From NCBI RefSeq assembly GCF_002025255.2, contig NZ_CP054587.1:186001-250000 (forward strand): a stretch of DNA of 64,000 nt, given 5' to 3'. Under the pieces are notes generated by a model. It did no database searches. It had not been told where the DNA came from and worked only from the letters and a program-made list of their open reading frames with translations. This DNA comes from Halolamina sp. CBA1230. Lineage in GTDB: Archaea; Halobacteriota; Halobacteria; Halobacteriales; Haloferacaceae. The translations under genes and the position numbers were made by a program. How positions within the stretch are numbered: the first letter of the stretch is position 1; each line of letters opens with the position of its first letter. Below, one piece after another: positions 61,051 to 64,000 of this stretch.

Positions 61051-61833
61051 ATGACAGCCCGATCGACAGACGAGACTGCCGAGGGCACGTCGATACCCGG
61101 TCGGGTTCGGTCGGCGCTGGAGTCGGTCACCGACCCCGAACTCGACCGCTCCATCGTCGAACTCGACTACATCGACGACGTTCGCGTCGACATAGACAAG
61201 AACGAGACACACGTCCACGTCGTGTTCACGCTCCCGACGGCGTGGTGCTCGCCGGCGTTCGCCTGGATGATGGCGGTCGACGCCCGCGACGCCGCCGAAG
61301 CGCTACCGGCCGTCGACGACTGTACCGTCGAACTCCGCGAACACATGCATCAAACGGAGGTGAACTACGGCGTCAACGAGGGGCTCCCGTTCGCGGAGGC
61401 GTTCCCGGACGCCGAGGACGGCATCGCAGACCTCCGCTCGACGCTCGACGAGAAGGCCGTCCTCTCCAGACAGTACGCGGCCGTCGAGTCGCTTCTCGAC
61501 GCCGGCCTCGACCTCGAACAGGTCGCTCGCCTCGAACGCAGCGACCTCGACCGAGGCGCCGCTGAGGACCGGATCGCCGTCAACGTTCCCGGCGCGGCAC
61601 TCGGGGTCGAGGTGCCGGCGGCGGATATCGACCGGTATCTGGAGAAAGCGCGCTCGCTCGACTACTTCGCGGCCTCGGACCGACTGTTCCGAACCCCGGA
61701 GGGTGACCCTATCGCGCCCGACGACGCCGAGCTCGTCCACCGTCGCGCCCGCCTCGCACAGGTCAACATGGACGGTCAGGGTGGTGTCTGCGACGCCCTC
61801 CACCGAGCACGCCAGTCCGGGGCGTCCGACTGA
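61051..61833 (+). CDS. DUF59 (metal/Fe-S assembly) protein
   Basis: This 260-residue protein starts 2 bases after the amidohydrolase stop. Residues about 15-105 are a DUF59 domain: 'LESVTDPELDRSIVELDYID' and 'TLPTAWCSPAFAWMMAVDAR' with the conserved Cys. The C-terminal 150 residues are specific to the subgroup found next to amidohydrolases in alkane/propane monooxygenase clusters. It probably helps load iron into a di-iron enzyme. No such oxygenase gene is in the window other than paaA, 30 kb away. Confidence 0.82.
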   Translation: MTARSTDETAEGTSIPGRVRSALESVTDPELDRSIVELDYIDDVRVDIDKNETHVHVVFTLPTAWCSPAFAWMMAVDARDAAEALPAVDDCTVELREHMHQTEVNYGVNEGLPFAEAFPDAEDGIADLRSTLDEKAVLSRQYAAVESLLDAGLDLEQVARLERSDLDRGAAEDRIAVNVPGAALGVEVPAADIDRYLEKARSLDYFAASDRLFRTPEGDPIAPDDAELVHRRARLAQVNMDGQGGVCDALHRARQSGASD

Positions 61834-61888
61834 GCCGTCGGACGGGTCCACCGTTCAGTTCCGACGCAGCCGTCCACGTCCGTTCCTT

Positions 61889-62044
61889 TCAGTCGTCGTC
61901 CCACTCCCCGGCCCCCGACCGGGCGAGGCTGTATCGATCCCGGGACCGGAACTCCGAGCTACTCCATCCGCAGTCCGGACACTCACCGTCGTCGTAGTCG
62001 AACTGTTCCCCACAGCGGAGACATCGAGTGTCAGTTACCCCCAT
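61889..62044 (-). CDS. 51-residue zinc ribbon protein
   Basis: The frame starts at 62044 with 'MGVTDTRCLRCGEQFDYDDG' and continues 'ECPDCGWSSSEFRSRD', so Cys8, Cys11, Cys22 and Cys25 form a rubredoxin-like zinc ribbon. An acidic end follows. The spacing is typical of small haloarchaeal zinc proteins. It occupies an otherwise empty gap between the DUF59 gene and the helicase. Function is unknown. Confidence 0.78.
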   Translation of the reverse strand: MGVTDTRCLRCGEQFDYDDGECPDCGWSSSEFRSRDRYSLARSGAGEWDDD

Positions 62045-62132
62045 GCGCAAAAGTACCATGCCACGTGTGTTAACGTCTTGGGTGGCCGGGGGCTGGCGTC
62101 ACTTACCGTCACACGTACGCAACAGCGCCGGG

Positions 62133-64000
62133 CTACCAGAAGCTCTTCGTCCGCGCGTACTGCCGTTCCTGCTCCAGGATGTCCCGGTAGAAGTCCGCCT
62201 CGTCCTCCCGGAACTTCGCGATGATCCGCGCCGCAGTCTGCGGGCCGACACCGCGAGCAGCCAGCGCCCGAACCGCCTTCATCCCGTGTTCCTGGACGAG
62301 ATTGGCCGACTTGAACGCCTTCCGCGTCATGCGGTCCTGCTCGTCGTCTTTCTGCTCGGCCCGGGTCGCTTTCACCATCTCGTCGGCCCACGGATTGAGC
62401 GCCGCGATCCGGGTGGAGCCACACTTCGGGCACTCGATCGGTTCGCGGATCTTCCCGACCTCTTGCCGTCGGTTCCAGTCCTTGCAGTGGACGCAGAACA
62501 GCAGCACGCGATCGCCCTCCAGCCGGTCCCGGACGGTCTGGATGACGCTCGCGTCGGCGTCGTCGGGGACGAGGAACTCCCCGCCCGCGGAACGCCCGCC
62601 CGCGCCGATGGGCGTGCGCTCGCGGGCGCTCGTCAGTTCCACGTCGTCCTCGTCGGACTGGATCGCGTCCAAGAGCTCCTTCGTCTCCTCCACGGCCAGA
62701 TCCTCGTGGAACACCTGCCGGAGCGCCTCCTCGTAGACGGGCGTGTCCGAAAGCGCGGCGAGCAGGCGGTCCGCACCGAACCGGCTCTGCCCCTGGTAGC
62801 GCTTGAGCGCGCCGAACTTGGCCGCGACGTGGGAGAGCGTGAACTTCAGCGCGTCAGAGTTCTTGAGCGCGAGTTCGAGGATCGCCTCGACGTGGTCGGG
62901 GTCGGTCTCCCGCAGCACCTCGTCGAACGCCGCGACGCCGACGCCGCCCGGCACCTCGAACTCGATCCGGTACGGGTCGACTTCCATCCCGACGGAGGAG
63001 CCGGTTCGCTGCCCCACCAATGCCGAACAGAGCTTCCCGAGCGTCTCGTTCACCTGGTGGCCGTACGGGCTGTTGAGTACGACCGTCCGGGCCTGTGACT
63101 CCAACACCAGTCGCTCCGCCGTGGGCACCGGCGCGCCAGCCTCGACCTGCCGTTCGACCGGTTCGAGCGTGGTCTCGGCCGTCGCAGCGTCGACGGGGTA
63201 CCGGCTCGTGAACTCCGAGGCGACAGCCGAGAGCCTCCCCCCGTTCTCGAACTGCTGGGCCGCCACCTCTCGGTGGTCGCCGACCTCGTTCGCGACGGCC
63301 GCCGGGACGGGGATCTCCGAGCCGACCCACGTCGGCACTTCGCCGCCGGGGTCCTGCACGGGCGAAACCTCGACGCGTTCCTCCTCGTCGTCGACGCGGT
63401 CGACGCGCCACATCTCGCCCCGCTGGACGAACACCGATCCGGGTTCGGCGAAGTTCACGACGAACCGTTCGTCGAGGGTGCCGATCCCCCGACGGGAGGA
63501 GACGTCGTACACCTCGTACTTCTCCTCGTCGGGGATCATCGAGAGGTTCGCGTAGTAGTACTGCCACGTCCCGCCGGAACTCTCGATTCGGTCGTGGTCC
63601 TCCTCCAGCCAGAGCAGGCGGTTCGAGGAGAGCTCGCGAACGACCTCGCGGAACGTCTCCTCGGGGAGATCGCGGAACGGGTACGCTCGCTTGATCCGCT
63701 CGTACGCGTCGCGGGCGTCGATCTCCCCCTCGTCCATCAGGAGTCCGACGATCTGGTTCGCGAGCACGTCGAGGCTCCCCTCGTGGATGCCTGCGGGTTC
63801 GACCTCGCCAGCTGCGGCACGGCGAGCGATCGCCATCGCCTCGCTAGCGTCGTCGGCATCAGAGACCACGACCGTCCCGTTCGAGACCTGATCGCGGCGG
63901 TGGCCCGCACGTCCCACGCGCTGGAGGAGACGAGCGACCTCGCGGGGCGAGCCGTACTGTACGACGTGGTCGACCCGGCCTACGTCGATCCCCAACTCCA
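62133..64000 (-). CDS. Lhr-type DEAD/DEAH helicase (partial, N-terminus beyond the window)
   Basis: The frame is open at the right edge. The visible part begins in helicase motifs V-VI: 'ELGIDVGRVDHVVQYGSP' and 'ARLLQRVGRAGHR'. The Lhr-core winged-helix and C-terminal domain follow ('GTWQYYYANLSMIPDEEKYE', 'VLNSPYGHQVNETLGKLCSA'). Near the end it carries a zinc site 'FCVHCKDWNR...IECPKCGSTR' and a terminal helix-hairpin-helix-like segment ('LAARGVGPQTAARIIAKF'). Lhr-family helicases act in DNA repair. About 620 residues are visible. Confidence 0.9.
   Translation of the reverse strand, partial: ELGIDVGRVDHVVQYGSPREVARLLQRVGRAGHRRDQVSNGTVVVSDADDASEAMAIARRAAAGEVEPAGIHEGSLDVLANQIVGLLMDEGEIDARDAYERIKRAYPFRDLPEETFREVVRELSSNRLLWLEEDHDRIESSGGTWQYYYANLSMIPDEEKYEVYDVSSRRGIGTLDERFVVNFAEPGSVFVQRGEMWRVDRVDDEEERVEVSPVQDPGGEVPTWVGSEIPVPAAVANEVGDHREVAAQQFENGGRLSAVASEFTSRYPVDAATAETTLEPVERQVEAGAPVPTAERLVLESQARTVVLNSPYGHQVNETLGKLCSALVGQRTGSSVGMEVDPYRIEFEVPGGVGVAAFDEVLRETDPDHVEAILELALKNSDALKFTLSHVAAKFGALKRYQGQSRFGADRLLAALSDTPVYEEALRQVFHEDLAVEETKELLDAIQSDEDDVELTSARERTPIGAGGRSAGGEFLVPDDADASVIQTVRDRLEGDRVLLFCVHCKDWNRRQEVGKIREPIECPKCGSTRIAALNPWADEMVKATRAEQKDDEQDRMTRKAFKSANLVQEHGMKAVRALAARGVGPQTAARIIAKFREDEADFYRDILEQERQYARTKSFW

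Overview
The window comes from the chromosome of a halophilic archaeon (class Halobacteria). The DNA is GC-rich. Most predicted proteins are strongly acidic, being rich in Asp and Glu and poor in Lys. Many genes have an archaeal TATA-like box about 23-30 bases before the start codon, which implies leaderless transcripts. Several small proteins are of types I know only from haloarchaea. The genus cannot be told from the sequence alone. I found no rRNA, tRNA, CRISPR array, intact transposase or replication origin.

Layout. (1) 1-4731, minus strand: a three-gene operon of a membrane transglutaminase, a small two-helix membrane protein and a DUF58 protein cut by the left edge. (2) 4885-8739, plus strand: an aldehyde:ferredoxin oxidoreductase homologue that has lost its iron-sulfur cysteines, then five small or disordered proteins including a 47-residue zinc ribbon. 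(3) 8740-9454: a gene-free, repeat-rich stretch. (4) 9455-17786: a membrane-bound, Tat-exported formate-dehydrogenase-type complex (catalytic, four-cluster Fe-S, cytochrome b and extra membrane subunits). A TorD-like chaperone and an HdrA-derived multi-ferredoxin protein are divergent from it. (5) 17864-20068: a CxxC protein, a lipoprotein and a small membrane protein in a patch of lower GC. (6) 20213-28130: an AddAB-like helicase/nuclease pair, asparaginase and a MoxR ATPase. (7) 28292-39612: a phenylacetate degradation region with a PaaG-like isomerase, a bacterio-opsin-activator-type regulator, paaABCD with a split-off PaaD zinc ribbon, a MaoC hydratase, PaaI thioesterase, PaaK ligase, thiolase, an HMG-CoA-synthase-like/DUF35 fusion, a 3-hydroxyacyl-CoA dehydrogenase and an enoyl-CoA hydratase. 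(8) 39660-40171: a truncated, frameshifted thioesterase running into an array of perfect hairpins. (9) 40268-58707: mainly housekeeping genes (phosphoesterase, a PD-(D/E)xK protein, a PurD-like ATP-grasp enzyme, a flavin oxidoreductase, a nitrilase-family amidase, Nudix, PHP, a ZIP transporter, PurL, an enolase-superfamily enzyme, an HtrA protease and a CDC48 ATPase). (10) 58807-61833: an alcohol dehydrogenase, an amidohydrolase and a DUF59 protein, the same three families that accompany actinobacterial propane monooxygenase, but with no monooxygenase here. (11) 61889-64000: a small zinc ribbon and an Lhr-type helicase cut by the right edge.

How the genes work together. Region 7 looks like a nearly complete route: phenylacetate to its CoA thioester, ring epoxidation, isomerisation, hydration and beta-oxidation. 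No PaaE-type reductase is visible. Region 4 would oxidise formate, or a related substrate, on the outer face of the membrane and pass electrons to a cytochrome b.

The most unusual signal is not a gene. At four loci (about 9130, 40000, 42680 and 46800) there are perfect 7-10 bp hairpins with exactly 3-base loops. At three of these loci the triloop hairpin is followed within 2-4 bases by a second hairpin with a conserved 11-base loop (TCGCTYCGCTC or one mismatch from it) but different stems. At 40 kb six different triloop hairpins stand in a row. One copy lies in frame inside a protein gene, and the array at 40 kb sits on the broken end of another.
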